Origin: JALORV01 sp963712485
GTDB lineage: Bacteria > Pseudomonadota > Gammaproteobacteria > Burkholderiales > Burkholderiaceae_F
DNA: 64,000 bases
NCBI GenBank assembly: GCA_963712485.1
Contig: CAVQID010000036.1
Coordinates: forward strand, 62,001 to 126,000
Reading direction: 5' to 3'
Shown here: positions 9,102 to 17,389 of the stretch, piece after piece
Layout of the letters: every line of letters starts with the position of its first letter
Numbering within the stretch: the first letter of the stretch is position 1
Translations under genes and position numbers: made by a program
Notes under the pieces: model-generated
What the model saw: only the letters and a program-made list of their open reading frames with translations
Databases searched by the model: none
Told to the model about the DNA's origin: nothing

Positions 9102-9279
9102 CGCGCTGAGATGCAACTTGCTCGCGGGTTTTCCGGAGCAGGGGGTGAAAGCCCGTCGCTGCATCCCGGTCCGACTACGTGGGCCGACTCCCGCGTGAAG
9201 CTCCGCGTGCGGTTGCCGTGGCCAAGTTCCTGAATCCCGACGCGTGCGTCGCGCTGGGCGGTGCACGGGTCCTTCGTCG

Positions 9280-9627
9280 TCAGGGTGCCGGCCAGATCGT
9301 CGCTGCGCTCAGTGGATCGTCAGGTCCGTCCTTTTGCAAGAAGTCGACCTGGATGCGATCGCCGGCCTTGATCTTGGAAAGGTCGTAAACGCCCTCGGCG
9401 ACTTGGACGTCCGCCGTGGTTCCGTCACCCGCGCGCAGGCGCACGTTGCGGCTGTAGGAGTCGACCGAGACGACAACGAAGATGCCGGGCAACGGCGCGT
9501 AGTTGATGCCGCCCGATTGATTCCGTCTAATCGGTACATCCCCTTTGCCGGGACGCTGCGCGAACGCGACCTGTTGCAGCGAAGCGATGATCAGGGCGAC
9601 ACAGAAGACTTTGAACGCTTTCTTCAT
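9280..9627 (-). CDS. Small exported beta-rich protein of unknown function (115 aa)
   Basis: A GGAGGGAA site precedes the ATG at 9627. The first 23 residues form a signal peptide ending in FAQ. The mature part of about 92 residues contains a repeated beta pattern (GIFVVVSVDSYSRNVRLRAGDGTTADVQVAEGVYDLSKIKAGDRIQVDF), consistent with a small OB- or SH3-like barrel. That fold resembles periplasmic proteins carrying DUF5666-type strands. No catalytic residues are evident. It stands alone between the catalase and a hydrolase. The 178 bases before it, up to the catalase stop, contain no gene. Confidence 0.75.
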   Translation of the reverse strand: MKKAFKVFCVALIIASLQQVAFAQRPGKGDVPIRRNQSGGINYAPLPGIFVVVSVDSYSRNVRLRAGDGTTADVQVAEGVYDLSKIKAGDRIQVDFLQKDGPDDPLSAATIWPAP

Positions 9628-9790
9628 TTTTCCCTCCGGACAATCGCTCCGGCTGATGCGCTGATTCGAAGCGTAGACGAGCGGAGGGCGGGCCGCATAG
9701 GCGTCCGATCGACGGCTCCCGGCCGCCGCCCCCGCTTACGGCCACGGCGGGTCATGCGAGGCGTCGCCTTGCATTGCCAGCAGCTGCGGC

Positions 9791-10807
9791 CTATTCGACC
9801 AGTGCGCTGGCTTCGCGCCGCTCCAGGACCGGCGGCAACACCGGCGACGAGGAAGCGGCGTCAATCGCCGACATCACCTCCTCGATGACCATGTGATGGA
9901 CCATGTGGCCCGCGCCGGGCACCAACGTCAGCTCGCTCTGCGGCAGTTCGCTATGCAGGCGCACCGAGTTTGCCGCGGTGTTGACATAGCGATCATCGGT
10001 ACCCGCCAGGATCACGACCGGAACCCGCACGTCCTTGTAACGGCTGCGCAGCTGCGCGGCGGCGGCGATTCCGATCGCCGCTTCGGCTGCCTGCGCGCGC
10101 AATGCCAATGGCCGCAGTGACATCCATGGGGGATAGGCCAAGAACGACGGCGGCACGGGTGAGGGATCGAACACGGTCCGCGCGATCAACGGCCAGAGCA
10201 GTCGGCCGAGCCAGGGCGACACGGCGTGGCGCATGAGGGTTCCGAAAATCGGGATTGCGGGCAACGACATGACGAGCGCGTCGATGCGGGCCGAAGGAAA
10301 GTAATACCCCGACAACAGTACGAGGCTGCGGACATCTTCCGGAAACTGCAGCGCCATCGACAGGGCGACCTGGGTCCCCATAGAGTGCCCGGCGACGATG
10401 GGGCGTTCCACGCCCAGCTGGCGCAGCGCTCGATGAAGCAGGCGCGCCTGGGCGTGCGGGGTCCAGGCCGTGGTGCGCGGCCGGCTGCTATAGCCGAATC
10501 CGGGCCGGTCGAACGCGATGAGGCGGTAGCCCTGTGAGGCGCGGTCGAGCAGGCCGGACAGTTCCAGGTCGAGGATGTTGCTGCCGTTCCCGTGCAGCAG
10601 GACCACCGGCTCGCCGTCTCCACGCACGACGTAGTGCAGTCGAACGCCATCGACCTCGAGGAACTGCCCGATCGGAACATAATCGCTCTCGACCGACCTG
10701 GTCTTCGAGCGAACGCGCAGCGCCGACGCGGCCAGCCCGATCGCCGCCGCCAGCCAGAGGCCATAATGGCCACGGGAAGTGCCGTTGCGAGTCCACAAGC
10801 GCTCCAT
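9791..10807 (-). CDS. Membrane-anchored alpha/beta hydrolase
   Basis: The fold's landmarks are present: the oxyanion loop LLHGNGSN, the nucleophile elbow GHSMGTQ (Ser), an acid in AGTDDRYVN and the catalytic His in GAGHMVHH. A short hydrophobic segment near the N-terminus (GLWLAAAIGLAASAL) may anchor it to the membrane. ATG 10807 is chosen because GAGGTGG lies directly upstream; a TTG at 10831 would add eight residues. The 338-residue length suits the family. Substrate (ester, epoxide or haloalkane) cannot be told from sequence alone. Confidence 0.88.
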   Translation of the reverse strand: MERLWTRNGTSRGHYGLWLAAAIGLAASALRVRSKTRSVESDYVPIGQFLEVDGVRLHYVVRGDGEPVVLLHGNGSNILDLELSGLLDRASQGYRLIAFDRPGFGYSSRPRTTAWTPHAQARLLHRALRQLGVERPIVAGHSMGTQVALSMALQFPEDVRSLVLLSGYYFPSARIDALVMSLPAIPIFGTLMRHAVSPWLGRLLWPLIARTVFDPSPVPPSFLAYPPWMSLRPLALRAQAAEAAIGIAAAAQLRSRYKDVRVPVVILAGTDDRYVNTAANSVRLHSELPQSELTLVPGAGHMVHHMVIEEVMSAIDAASSSPVLPPVLERREASALVE

Positions 10808-11004
10808 TGCCCACCTCGGCGATTCGTCCAATGGGACGGGCAGGCAAACGTGGCGCCTGCGAGTTCAGGCGCGGCTGGAAGGCGCCGCGAGGGCGCGCAA
10901 CGGGCGTTGTCGATATACGGGGAGGGGAGCAGCGGCGCGAGCGGGCGCTGCCGTTGCGGCGCGCGGTCCCGTAGGGATGGCGCGAGCGAGGTGTGGACTT
11001 CGTG

Positions 11005-11196
11005 TCAGTGCGACAGATGGCGCCGCTGGGCGGGCGGAACTGCGTAGGCACCAACGTGCCGCACGACGTCCTTGATGCAACGATCCAGCCAGGCGATGGC
11101 GGAATCAAGCGCCGTGCCATAACCCTCGGACCGGTTGCGCCGAGCGGCAGCGGCAAGAGCAAAGCTGTCCGGAACTGAGGATTCGAAGCGGGTCAT
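11005..11196 (-). CDS. Small hypothetical protein divergent from the LysR gene (63 aa)
   Basis: An ATG at 11196 is preceded by an excellent GAAGGAGCC site, the main reason for calling it. The product is short and helix-prone (SFALAAAARRNRSEGYG, then LDSAIAWLDRCIKDVVRHV) with a basic C-terminus. Small proteins of this style often sit beside LysR genes in betaproteobacteria, but no family is named. It is transcribed away from the LysR gene at 11344; the 147 bases between them hold a perfect palindrome. Control by the neighbouring regulator is inferred from this arrangement. Confidence 0.6.
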   Translation of the reverse strand: MTRFESSVPDSFALAAAARRNRSEGYGTALDSAIAWLDRCIKDVVRHVGAYAVPPAQRRHLSH

Positions 11197-11288
11197 CGTT
11201 CTGGCTCCTTCACGCGACGAGAACGTCGCATACGTAAGGTATCTCCGTCTCGGTTGGCGCACAATCCGCTCGATAGGCATCTCATTTG

Positions 11289-11301
11289 TGCCAAAATGGC
11301 A
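11289..11301. promoter_or_regulatory. Perfect palindrome in the divergent LysR intergenic region
   Basis: TGCCA AAA TGGCA is a perfect inverted repeat, 43 bases before the LysR start codon and about 93 bases from the divergent small gene. Its form and place suit an operator for the adjacent LysR-type regulator, although the classical T-N11-A box spacing is only approximate. Confidence 0.45.
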
Positions 11302-11343
11302 TGAATAGGTAGCAAGGAGGGCCCAACGGAATCCGGTTTCGCG

Positions 11344-12291
11344 ATGGTGGCCTTCGTGCGCGCCGTGGAGCGCCACAGCTTCACCGCGGCCGCGCATGAA
11401 CTGGGCGTCACCCCCTCGGCAGTTTCGAAGCTGGTCACCCGGCTCGAGCGCAAGCTCGGCGTGCGCCTGCTGCAGCGTTCGACGCGGAGCCTCGCGCTGA
11501 CCGCCGAAGGCGAAATCTATTTCGAGCGCGTGCAGCGCATCGTCGGCGAAATCGCAGACCTCGAATCCGACGTCATGCGCTTCGCGAAGCAGCCCAAGGG
11601 ACGCGTGCGGATGCGTGTCGGGACGGCATTCGCCACCTATGCGCTCGTGCCGGCCTTGCCGGAATTCGGCGCGCGGTATCCGGACATCACGCTAGATCTC
11701 GTCATCAGTGAATATGCTGTGGATCTGGTCGAGGCCGGAATCGATCTCGGAATACGCGTCGGCCCGCTCGGTGAAGCCAATCTTGCGGCGCGGCGTGTCG
11801 GCGAACTCGAGCGCGTCATTACCGCGGCGCCTTCCTATCTTGAAAGACATGGTGTTCCCCGCAAGCCCGAGGACTTGAGTCGCCACAATTGCCTGACTCT
11901 GACAGGCATCCCCGGACAGAGTGAATGGCCGTTCCGCGCTGCCGACGGAGTCCGGCTGGTACCGGTCAAGGGAAGCATCACGCTCAACAACGCCGAGACG
12001 CTGTACGAACTGGCGTTGCAGGGACTCGGCGTTATTCGGCTTTCCGACCTGATTGTCGGGCCCGCGATACGCGATGGCCGACTGGTCCCGCTGCTTCTTG
12101 ACGCGCACCAACCCGAACCGTTGCCGCTGCATGCGGTCTACGCGGCCGGCAGGCGCCGTCCTCCGAAGCTGGATGCAGTCCTGCAGTTTCTCGTGGAAAA
12201 GTTTGCTTCGTCACCGTGGCGCATGACGGCGCCGAAAGTGAAAGCGCGGTCGCTGAGTCGCTCTGTGAAGCCACGCGACAACAACCGCTGA
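11344..12291 (+). CDS. LysR-family transcriptional regulator
   Basis: An N-terminal winged helix-turn-helix (residues about 1-58, FTAAAHELGVTPSAVSKLVTRLERKLGVRLLQRSTR) is followed by a LysR effector-binding domain (about 80-290). The protein starts a few residues later than most of the family, but the helix-turn-helix is complete. ATG 11344 is the only usable start: the frame closes upstream at 11302 and no other start codon lies between. AGGAGG sits about 23 bases upstream, further than usual. The class resembles DsdC/CrgA-like regulators of oxidoreductase or metabolite genes. The effector is unknown. It probably autoregulates and controls the divergent 63-residue gene through the intergenic palindrome. 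Confidence 0.92.
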   Translation: MVAFVRAVERHSFTAAAHELGVTPSAVSKLVTRLERKLGVRLLQRSTRSLALTAEGEIYFERVQRIVGEIADLESDVMRFAKQPKGRVRMRVGTAFATYALVPALPEFGARYPDITLDLVISEYAVDLVEAGIDLGIRVGPLGEANLAARRVGELERVITAAPSYLERHGVPRKPEDLSRHNCLTLTGIPGQSEWPFRAADGVRLVPVKGSITLNNAETLYELALQGLGVIRLSDLIVGPAIRDGRLVPLLLDAHQPEPLPLHAVYAAGRRRPPKLDAVLQFLVEKFASSPWRMTAPKVKARSLSRSVKPRDNNR

Positions 12292-12329
12292 GTCGAGCGA
12301 GTTCTGGTGCTTTGCGGGACAGCCTGGGA

Positions 12330-12725
12330 TCAATTGCCCGCGACGGCCCGCTTCCTGCGGCTCGCTCCGTGCCCGATCGACGCCGCTAACAGCGCGGCCA
12401 CGATAGCGAGCTCGATCGCAGCATCGAGCAGGTAGATGCGCGAGATCGTTCCGTTGAGCACATAGACGGTATCGATGCCCGCCAGCGCGATCGCTGTACC
12501 GATCGCAAGCGAGATCACCAGTCGTTTGGCGCGACGCTGCATGACTGCGGTGAGCAGGACACCGCCGATGACAGCCAGCAGCAGACCCACCGTGTGCACG
12601 AGCCAGTCATCCGTCTTGGCACCAGTGACCGCCTCGAAGCTCGGCATGTGCAACAACGGCCAGAGGCCGGTCGCGACATACATCGCACCCTGTGCTCCCA
12701 GGATCCAGTGAGTGATGTCAGCCAT
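12330..12725 (-). CDS. Four-helix small membrane protein of unknown function
   Basis: The 131-residue product has four hydrophobic helices: around residues 8-25, 45-62, 70-90 and 97-115. The tail is basic (RRKRAVAGN) and probably cytoplasmic. ATG 12725 is preferred over an in-frame TTG at 12740; neither has a strong ribosome-binding site. It overlaps nothing and lies 61 bases after the methyltransferase gene on the same strand, so the two may be cotranscribed. No family can be named with confidence. Confidence 0.75.
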   Translation of the reverse strand: MADITHWILGAQGAMYVATGLWPLLHMPSFEAVTGAKTDDWLVHTVGLLLAVIGGVLLTAVMQRRAKRLVISLAIGTAIALAGIDTVYVLNGTISRIYLLDAAIELAIVAALLAASIGHGASRRKRAVAGN

Positions 12726-12786
12726 GCACAGAAGCGGCAATGCCGATGCCCGACAACTGTGGGCCGGTCAGTCAGCGCTGCGCTCA

Positions 12787-13584
12787 TCAGGTGACGACTC
12801 CCTGCGCTGCCCAGGCTCGGGCAACCAGGTTGATCGGACCTCCATCGCCGGCAAGCTGGGATTCGAGATGACTCCTGATCCGCTCGCGCGTGCCGTCGTC
12901 GAGCGAAGCAACGTAGGCGGGCGCGGGCCCGGACCGTCCGAGGAAAGGTTGCCAGTAGTCGTCGAAGTCGTTGAAGACTGTCGGCACTTCGACTGCAGTC
13001 ACGCCGACCGAACGCAATCCGGCGTGCTCGAAGAGCTCAGCGAGCGGGCCCGGTTGGCAGACCGGGAAGCGCTTCGCCTCGTCAATCGCCCTCGCGTTTG
13101 CGTCGATCGCGCTTGCGGCATCCCAGAAGCGCCGCAGCATCTGCATGCCGTCCGCGTAGTCCCAGACGTAGACCGCGACGCGGCCACCGGTACGGGTCAC
13201 GCGCGCCATCTCGCGGATCATCGCTGGCGGGTCGGTAACGAAGTTCAGCACGAGGCCGGACACCGCGACTTCGAATGTCGCCCACGGCCACGGCAGATGC
13301 GCGGCATCTCCCACCCTCAGCCGGACGCGCGGATCGTCGATCTGCTCCTGAGCGCGAGAGATGAACGCCTGGGATGCGTCGATCCCGTCGACCGAACGCG
13401 GTTCGCAGTGCGCAAGTATCGCGGAAGTGAGCGCGCCGGTGCCGCAGCCGACGTCGACCCACGCGCCGCGCGCGTCGGTATCCATTCCGCCGAGGAACTC
13501 GGCCGCCACGCGGCGACTCCAGCGACCGATGTAGCGCTCATAAGCCTGTCCGGAATCCCACGCATCGTTAACTGGTGCCGTCAT
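12787..13584 (-). CDS. SAM-dependent class I methyltransferase
   Basis: Motif I (VDVGCGTGALT, about residues 44-54) binds S-adenosylmethionine. The acidic end of strand 2 (VDGIDASQ), then GDAAHLPWPWATFEVAVSGLVLNFV (motifs II-III), and a later TGGRVAVYVWDY complete the Methyltransf_11-like fold. Length is 265 residues. ATG 13584 is chosen because the domain begins soon after; the upstream extension is arginine-rich. UbiE/Coq5-like small-molecule methylation is likely, but the substrate is not evident. Confidence 0.87.
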   Translation of the reverse strand: MTAPVNDAWDSGQAYERYIGRWSRRVAAEFLGGMDTDARGAWVDVGCGTGALTSAILAHCEPRSVDGIDASQAFISRAQEQIDDPRVRLRVGDAAHLPWPWATFEVAVSGLVLNFVTDPPAMIREMARVTRTGGRVAVYVWDYADGMQMLRRFWDAASAIDANARAIDEAKRFPVCQPGPLAELFEHAGLRSVGVTAVEVPTVFNDFDDYWQPFLGRSGPAPAYVASLDDGTRERIRSHLESQLAGDGGPINLVARAWAAQGVVT

Positions 13585-13815
13585 GTCTTTGCCACGTCGA
13601 AGTGCAGCGAGGATGTTGCGCCCGGATTGGGCGCTACGGCCATCACCTGATTCGGCCGGCGTTGTTGACGCTCCGCTGGTCGGGTGACGAAGGCGCCCGC
13701 AGTGGATCGGCATAACGCTTGCTCAAGCGGCTTGCGGCGACGATGCCCGCGGGATCGAGCAGACCGCCGCACGAGCCGTGCACGTTCTGGTGAAAGCGTG
13801 AAAGCGAGGTCGTCC

Positions 13816-14013
13816 ATGGTCACCAAGAAAGTCCGACGCTGGCTGTCGGCTGGGTCCGAGGCGCGTCTGATCGACGGGGCTGCCGTGAAGCCGGATGAAG
13901 GACTGGCGCGCCGCAATCTGCAGCGCCTCGAGAGCGCCAAGCAGTTCCTTGGGCCGCGATACCTTCTACATCCCGACAACCGAGTGCACCGGCCGTCGTG
14001 GGCGCTCCAGTAG
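13816..14013 (+). CDS. Small basic hypothetical protein (65 aa)
   Basis: A frame from ATG 13816 has weak AGGT-type ribosome-binding sequence. The product reads like a real protein rather than a shadow: a basic N-terminus (MVTKKVRRWL), then a charged helix (LARRNLQRLESAKQFLG) and a YLLHPDNRV tail. It overlaps the next gene by 16 bases, which suggests coupling. No known domain is seen. The 231 bases before it, back to the methyltransferase start, hold no other gene. Confidence 0.45.
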   Translation: MVTKKVRRWLSAGSEARLIDGAAVKPDEGLARRNLQRLESAKQFLGPRYLLHPDNRVHRPSWALQ

Positions 14014-14642
14014 ATGCGACATCGCAGCTCCTGCAGGAGCTGCTGCTCTACGCCCTGCTGCCGCTCTGGCTCCTCGCGGGCTTCGGCGACTGGCTGTTGC
14101 ATCGATGGCAACGTATTGAGGAGAAGGTGGGCTGGCGCGAGCCTGCGCTGCACGTGCTGATGGTGGCTGAGCTCGGTGTGGCAGTCGCTGCAGCGCTGCT
14201 ATTGCAGATCAACGCTGCGGTGCTCGTCATTCTTCTGCTCGCAGCCATCGCGCACGAGCTCACCGTATGGACCGATCTTTCCTATGCCGCCGCCCGACGT
14301 CGCATCCCGGTCGCCGAGCAGTGGGTCCACGGCCTGCAGAACGTGCTGCCTTGGGCCGGTCTCGCAGCCCTGGCAGTGATCCATCGCGACCAGGCCATGG
14401 CGCTGATCGGTCAGGGCGACGTTGCAGCGGACTGGTCGCTCCGATTCAAGCACCAACCACTGCGTGACGTGGAACTGCTCGCCGTCTTCAGCGCAGGTCT
14501 GCTGCTGGCCGCGCTGCCGTTCCTCGCGGAACTCGTTCGCGGCGCGCGTGCCAGCCGGCGTGGCACTGCGTCATCACAGCAAGAACGATTGCCGACGTCG
14601 CAGACGCGGCGCAAGCCGTTGTCGAAGCCGATCGTCGGTTAA
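13998..14642 (+). CDS. Polytopic inner-membrane protein of unknown function (214 aa)
   Basis: The start is GTG 13998. Hydrophobic segments fall near residues 10-30, 52-72, 74-92, 115-130 and 160-180, so about five membrane spans are expected. A conserved-looking loop, HELTVWTDLSYAAARRRIPVAEQWVH, sits between helices 3 and 4 and has acidic, histidine and arginine residues that could bind a ligand or metal. The C-terminal 30 residues are Arg/Ser-rich and probably disordered. It partly overlaps the preceding 65-residue gene, so both may be made together. Function unknown. Confidence 0.78.
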   Translation: MGAPVDATSQLLQELLLYALLPLWLLAGFGDWLLHRWQRIEEKVGWREPALHVLMVAELGVAVAAALLLQINAAVLVILLLAAIAHELTVWTDLSYAAARRRIPVAEQWVHGLQNVLPWAGLAALAVIHRDQAMALIGQGDVAADWSLRFKHQPLRDVELLAVFSAGLLLAALPFLAELVRGARASRRGTASSQQERLPTSQTRRKPLSKPIVG

Positions 14643-14675
14643 TTCGCGGGTCGGTGACGCCGGCGGGCGAGAGGT

Positions 14676-15131
14676 TCAACCGCTCGGCGATTGCGGTCCC
14701 CGGTCCACCGGGACATCGAAGCTGAAGACGACCTTGGCGCGCGAATTTTCGGCGACGTTGATGCGGCGCTGCTGAGTCACCCCTTGGTGGGTGGCTTGGA
14801 CGTCGTACCGGCCCGCCGCCAGATCGACGAGCAGGTAGGGCGAGGAAAGCTGCGCATCGAGGACCGCCTTGCCCTGCGCATCGCGAATCATCAATCGCGT
14901 GTCAGCGAGGTACGCGCCCGAGGTTGCCGCCACCAGCACGGTCAGCGAAAAGTCACCTGCCAGGGTCTTCATTCGCTCGGACTCGTCAAGGCCGACCCCG
15001 CCGGTGAGAAAGCGCCGGTCCTGGGCTGTACGACCCTCAACGGGCGCCTGGGCAAGCGCGAAGGGCAGACGCGCCACCAAGACGGCCGCGAGGCCTCCGG
15101 CAAGCATGCGCCGCCTGCAAGACTGAGTCAT
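14676..15131 (-). CDS. Exported small beta-sandwich protein (carboxypeptidase-regulatory-like)
   Basis: ATG 15131 lies behind GGAGGTGGCA; an earlier in-frame start is weaker. The signal peptide (about residues 1-27) has a twin-arginine-like CRRRMLAGG followed by a hydrophobic stretch ending ALAQ. The mature half has strands typical of a carboxypeptidase-regulatory or CNA-B-like fold (LVDLAAGRYDVQATHQGVTQQRRINV). It may be a periplasmic protein of unknown role. It reads away from, and is separated by the terminator at 15210-15243 from, the upstream ppiC operon. Confidence 0.68.
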   Translation of the reverse strand: MTQSCRRRMLAGGLAAVLVARLPFALAQAPVEGRTAQDRRFLTGGVGLDESERMKTLAGDFSLTVLVAATSGAYLADTRLMIRDAQGKAVLDAQLSSPYLLVDLAAGRYDVQATHQGVTQQRRINVAENSRAKVVFSFDVPVDRGPQSPSG

Positions 15132-15209
15132 TGCCACCTCCATCGGTTTACGGAGATGCGAGCAGACAGCGTTCCTGCCATCCGCTCGAGCGTCACGCTG
15201 GCGCAGCGC

Positions 15210-15243
15210 AAAAAAATGAAAAAGGGGCGAGAAAATCGCCCCT
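15210..15243 (-). terminator. Rho-independent terminator of the selO-to-ppiC operon
   Basis: On the minus strand an 8-bp stem (AGGGGCGA / TCGCCCCT, loop of five bases, 15223-15243) is followed by a run of T interrupted once. It lies 27 bases after the stop of the ppiC-type gene and is well placed to end the operon. Confidence 0.85.
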
Positions 15244-15269
15244 GTGCGTGACGGCAGCGGGCCGACCGC

Positions 15270-16037
15270 CTACTGGATCTTTGCGCTCTTCGTGAGGTTC
15301 TGCACGAAAGCCTGGGCCTTCTGCTGCTGCAATGACTCGCGGATTTGCGGTGCGACCTGCTCGAGCGGAGGAAACTGCGTGTCGCGTACATCGTCGAGCC
15401 GGATCACATGCCAGCCGAACTGGGTCTGAACCGGCGTGTCGATCGTCTCGCCCTTGTTGAGTTTCTGCAGCGCATCGGAAAATGGCTTCACATAGGCGTC
15501 GGGTGCGGCCCAGTCCAGGTCACCGCCGTTGGCGGCGGACCCGGTGTCCTTCGACTTCTTCGCGAGCTCCTCGAACTTCGCGCCCTTCTTGAGCTGATCG
15601 ATGATCGCCGTGGCGTCTGCCTGGTTTTCGACCAGGATATGACGGGCGCGGTATTCCTTGCTTCCGACTGCCCCCTTCTGCTTGTCGTACTCGGCCTGGA
15701 CTTCGGCATCGGTGACCGGGTTCTTCGCCATCTCGTCGCGCAGCAGCGCCTGGATCAGCGTGTTCTGTCGCTGGATGTCGAGCATGAACTTGACGTCCGC
15801 CTGCTCCGGAATGCCGCGCTTGGTCGATTCCTGCAGCAGCACTTCGTTCTGGATCAGGCGTTCCTTGACCATCTTGCGCAGCTCGGGCGTGTCCTTCTGT
15901 CCCTGCTTGGTCAGTTCCTTGACCCAGGCATCTTCGCGCGCCTTCGGAATGGGCTTGTTGTTCACGACGGCGACGTTCTGGGCGAGGGCGATTCCGCTGG
16001 CCAATACCAAGGCCGCGAACAGGGCGGTGCGTTGCAT
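15270..16037 (-). CDS. Periplasmic parvulin-type peptidyl-prolyl isomerase
   Basis: It helps fold exported proteins by cis-trans isomerisation of prolyl bonds. A signal peptide (about 1-19, GIALAQ) is followed by an N-terminal SurA-like helical region (20-120) and a parvulin domain (about 128-230) with the family signatures ARHILVENQADA, GSAANGGDLDW and TPVQTQFGWHVIRLDD. The 255-residue length fits PpiC/PrsA-like proteins of betaproteobacteria. It is the last gene of the selO operon, five bases after bolA, and is followed by a strong terminator. Confidence 0.94.
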   Translation of the reverse strand: MQRTALFAALVLASGIALAQNVAVVNNKPIPKAREDAWVKELTKQGQKDTPELRKMVKERLIQNEVLLQESTKRGIPEQADVKFMLDIQRQNTLIQALLRDEMAKNPVTDAEVQAEYDKQKGAVGSKEYRARHILVENQADATAIIDQLKKGAKFEELAKKSKDTGSAANGGDLDWAAPDAYVKPFSDALQKLNKGETIDTPVQTQFGWHVIRLDDVRDTQFPPLEQVAPQIRESLQQQKAQAFVQNLTKSAKIQ

Positions 16038-16042
16038 GAGAA

Positions 16043-16354
16043 TCAGTGTCCGGAAGAGTGGGAAAACGATGGCGCCGAGCCGGGTCGGATCTCGCCGGGC
16101 GCCAACAATGTCATGGCCAGCGCATGGATCTCGCGCTGCATCAAATCGGCCAAGGCATCATACACAAGGCGATGGCGCATCACTCGCGGCTGACCCGCGA
16201 ATGCGGCACTCACGAGGATCATCCGGTAGTGCCCGCCGCCGCCTGCAGCGCCCGGATGTCCGGCGTGCAGCGCGCTCTCGTCGTCGATCGTGAGTTCGAG
16301 CGGATCGAGCACCGCCAAACGGCTTCGCATCGCGGCCACGATGTTCTCAAGCAT
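16043..16354 (-). CDS. bolA: BolA-family protein
   Basis: The 103-residue product has the BolA pattern: an N-terminal helix with LAVLDPLELTIDDESALHAGH, the HYRMILVSAAFAG strand and the RHRLVYDALADLM helix. The conserved His in GHYRMILVS is a candidate iron-sulfur ligand, as in BolA-monothiol glutaredoxin complexes. Its C-terminus is longer than that of E. coli BolA and ends in Ser/His/Pro residues. It overlaps the end of yciB by 8 bases and is 5 bases ahead of the parvulin gene, so they are coupled. Confidence 0.92.
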   Translation of the reverse strand: MLENIVAAMRSRLAVLDPLELTIDDESALHAGHPGAAGGGGHYRMILVSAAFAGQPRVMRHRLVYDALADLMQREIHALAMTLLAPGEIRPGSAPSFSHSSGH

Positions 16355-16976
16355 CCGGAGCTTCCTTCATGTGGCGGGCGAGGTAGACACCAATGCCCAG
16401 CGTGAATGCCATCGTCAGGCCGAACAGCCCAAACAGCTTGAAGTTGACCCAGGTGTCGGTCGGCACCGAGTAGGCGACGATGAGATTGATGATTCCCATC
16501 AGCACGAAGAACCCGACCCACGCCGACAGCAGACGACTCCACACCGTTGGCGGCACGTCGAGCTGGGTGCCGAGCAGCGACTGCAACAGGTTCTTCTTCC
16601 AGAACAGATGGCCGGCAAGCAGCGCACCGCCGAACAGCCAGTAGAGGATCGTCGGTTTCCACTTGATGAACGTCTCGTCATGGAACCAGATCGTGGCGCC
16701 GCCGAAGATGACAATCACGCCGAGGCTGACCCACAGCATGGTGTCGACCTTGCGTCCGCGCGCGAGCAGCGAGCCGACCTGCAGCAGCGACGCGACGATG
16801 GCTACCGCGGTGGCGAGCAGGATCGGCGCCTGGTCGGGCGGCACGGTACCGTCGCCAACCATCCATCCCAGCGAGCTGCCGGCGAGTGCGATGGACTGTT
16901 GCGGATAGCCGCCCGCGACCTTGTAGGTCGCAAAGAACAGGATGACCGGAAGGAGGTCGAACAGCAGCTTCATCAT
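16347..16976 (-). CDS. yciB: YciB family inner-membrane septation protein
   Basis: A 209-residue polytopic protein with the family opening MMKLLFDLLPVILFFATYK and about five to six hydrophobic helices; it includes FHDETFIKWKPTILYWLFG, typical of YciB/IspZ. In enterobacteria YciB is linked to cell-envelope synthesis at the septum and to membrane integrity. It overlaps msrB by 4 bases (ATGA) and bolA by 8, so the three are translationally coupled. Confidence 0.95.
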   Translation of the reverse strand: MMKLLFDLLPVILFFATYKVAGGYPQQSIALAGSSLGWMVGDGTVPPDQAPILLATAVAIVASLLQVGSLLARGRKVDTMLWVSLGVIVIFGGATIWFHDETFIKWKPTILYWLFGGALLAGHLFWKKNLLQSLLGTQLDVPPTVWSRLLSAWVGFFVLMGIINLIVAYSVPTDTWVNFKLFGLFGLTMAFTLGIGVYLARHMKEAPDA

Positions 16977-17380
16977 TCCTGCGCCGCCTTCGTCGGCTCG
17001 AATGTCAACGACGCCGAGTTGATGCAGTAGCGCAGTCCGGTTGGCGGCGGTCCGTCCGGGAAGACGTGACCCAAATGCGCGTCGCAGACGTTGCAGAGGA
17101 TCTCCGTACGCACCATGCCGTGGCTGTTGTCGAGCTCCTCGCGCACGTTGGCCGGGTCAAGCGCACGGAAATAGCTGGGCCAGCCACAGCCCGAATCGAA
17201 CTTCGTGTCCGATTCGAACAGCGGCGTGGCGCAGCCGACACAGCGGTAGATACCGTGCTCGTGATGGTCCCAATAACGCCCGGTGAAGGGGCGCTCGGTG
17301 CCTTTCTCGCGCGTCACCGCGTACTCCATCGGCGACAGCTGCGCGCGCCACTCCGTGTCGGTCTTCGTCACTTTCTTCAT
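16973..17380 (-). CDS. msrB: Peptide-methionine (R)-S-oxide reductase MsrB
   Basis: It reduces methionine-R-sulfoxide in oxidised proteins. The 135-residue product has the two zinc-binding CxxC pairs (CVGCATPLF and CNVCDAHLGHVF), FDSGCGWPSY, and the catalytic Cys in RYCINSASL. It starts 9 bases after the selO stop and overlaps yciB by 4 bases. Pairing a methionine repair enzyme with SelO fits a redox-stress operon. Confidence 0.96.
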   Translation of the reverse strand: MKKVTKTDTEWRAQLSPMEYAVTREKGTERPFTGRYWDHHEHGIYRCVGCATPLFESDTKFDSGCGWPSYFRALDPANVREELDNSHGMVRTEILCNVCDAHLGHVFPDGPPPTGLRYCINSASLTFEPTKAAQE

Positions 17381-17389
17381 CTCGGACTC

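Noticed and set aside
9102..9279. A riboswitch-like GC-rich stretch after the catalase
   Set aside because: Short pairing segments are present but no known riboswitch core was recognised and no gene starts downstream on that strand.
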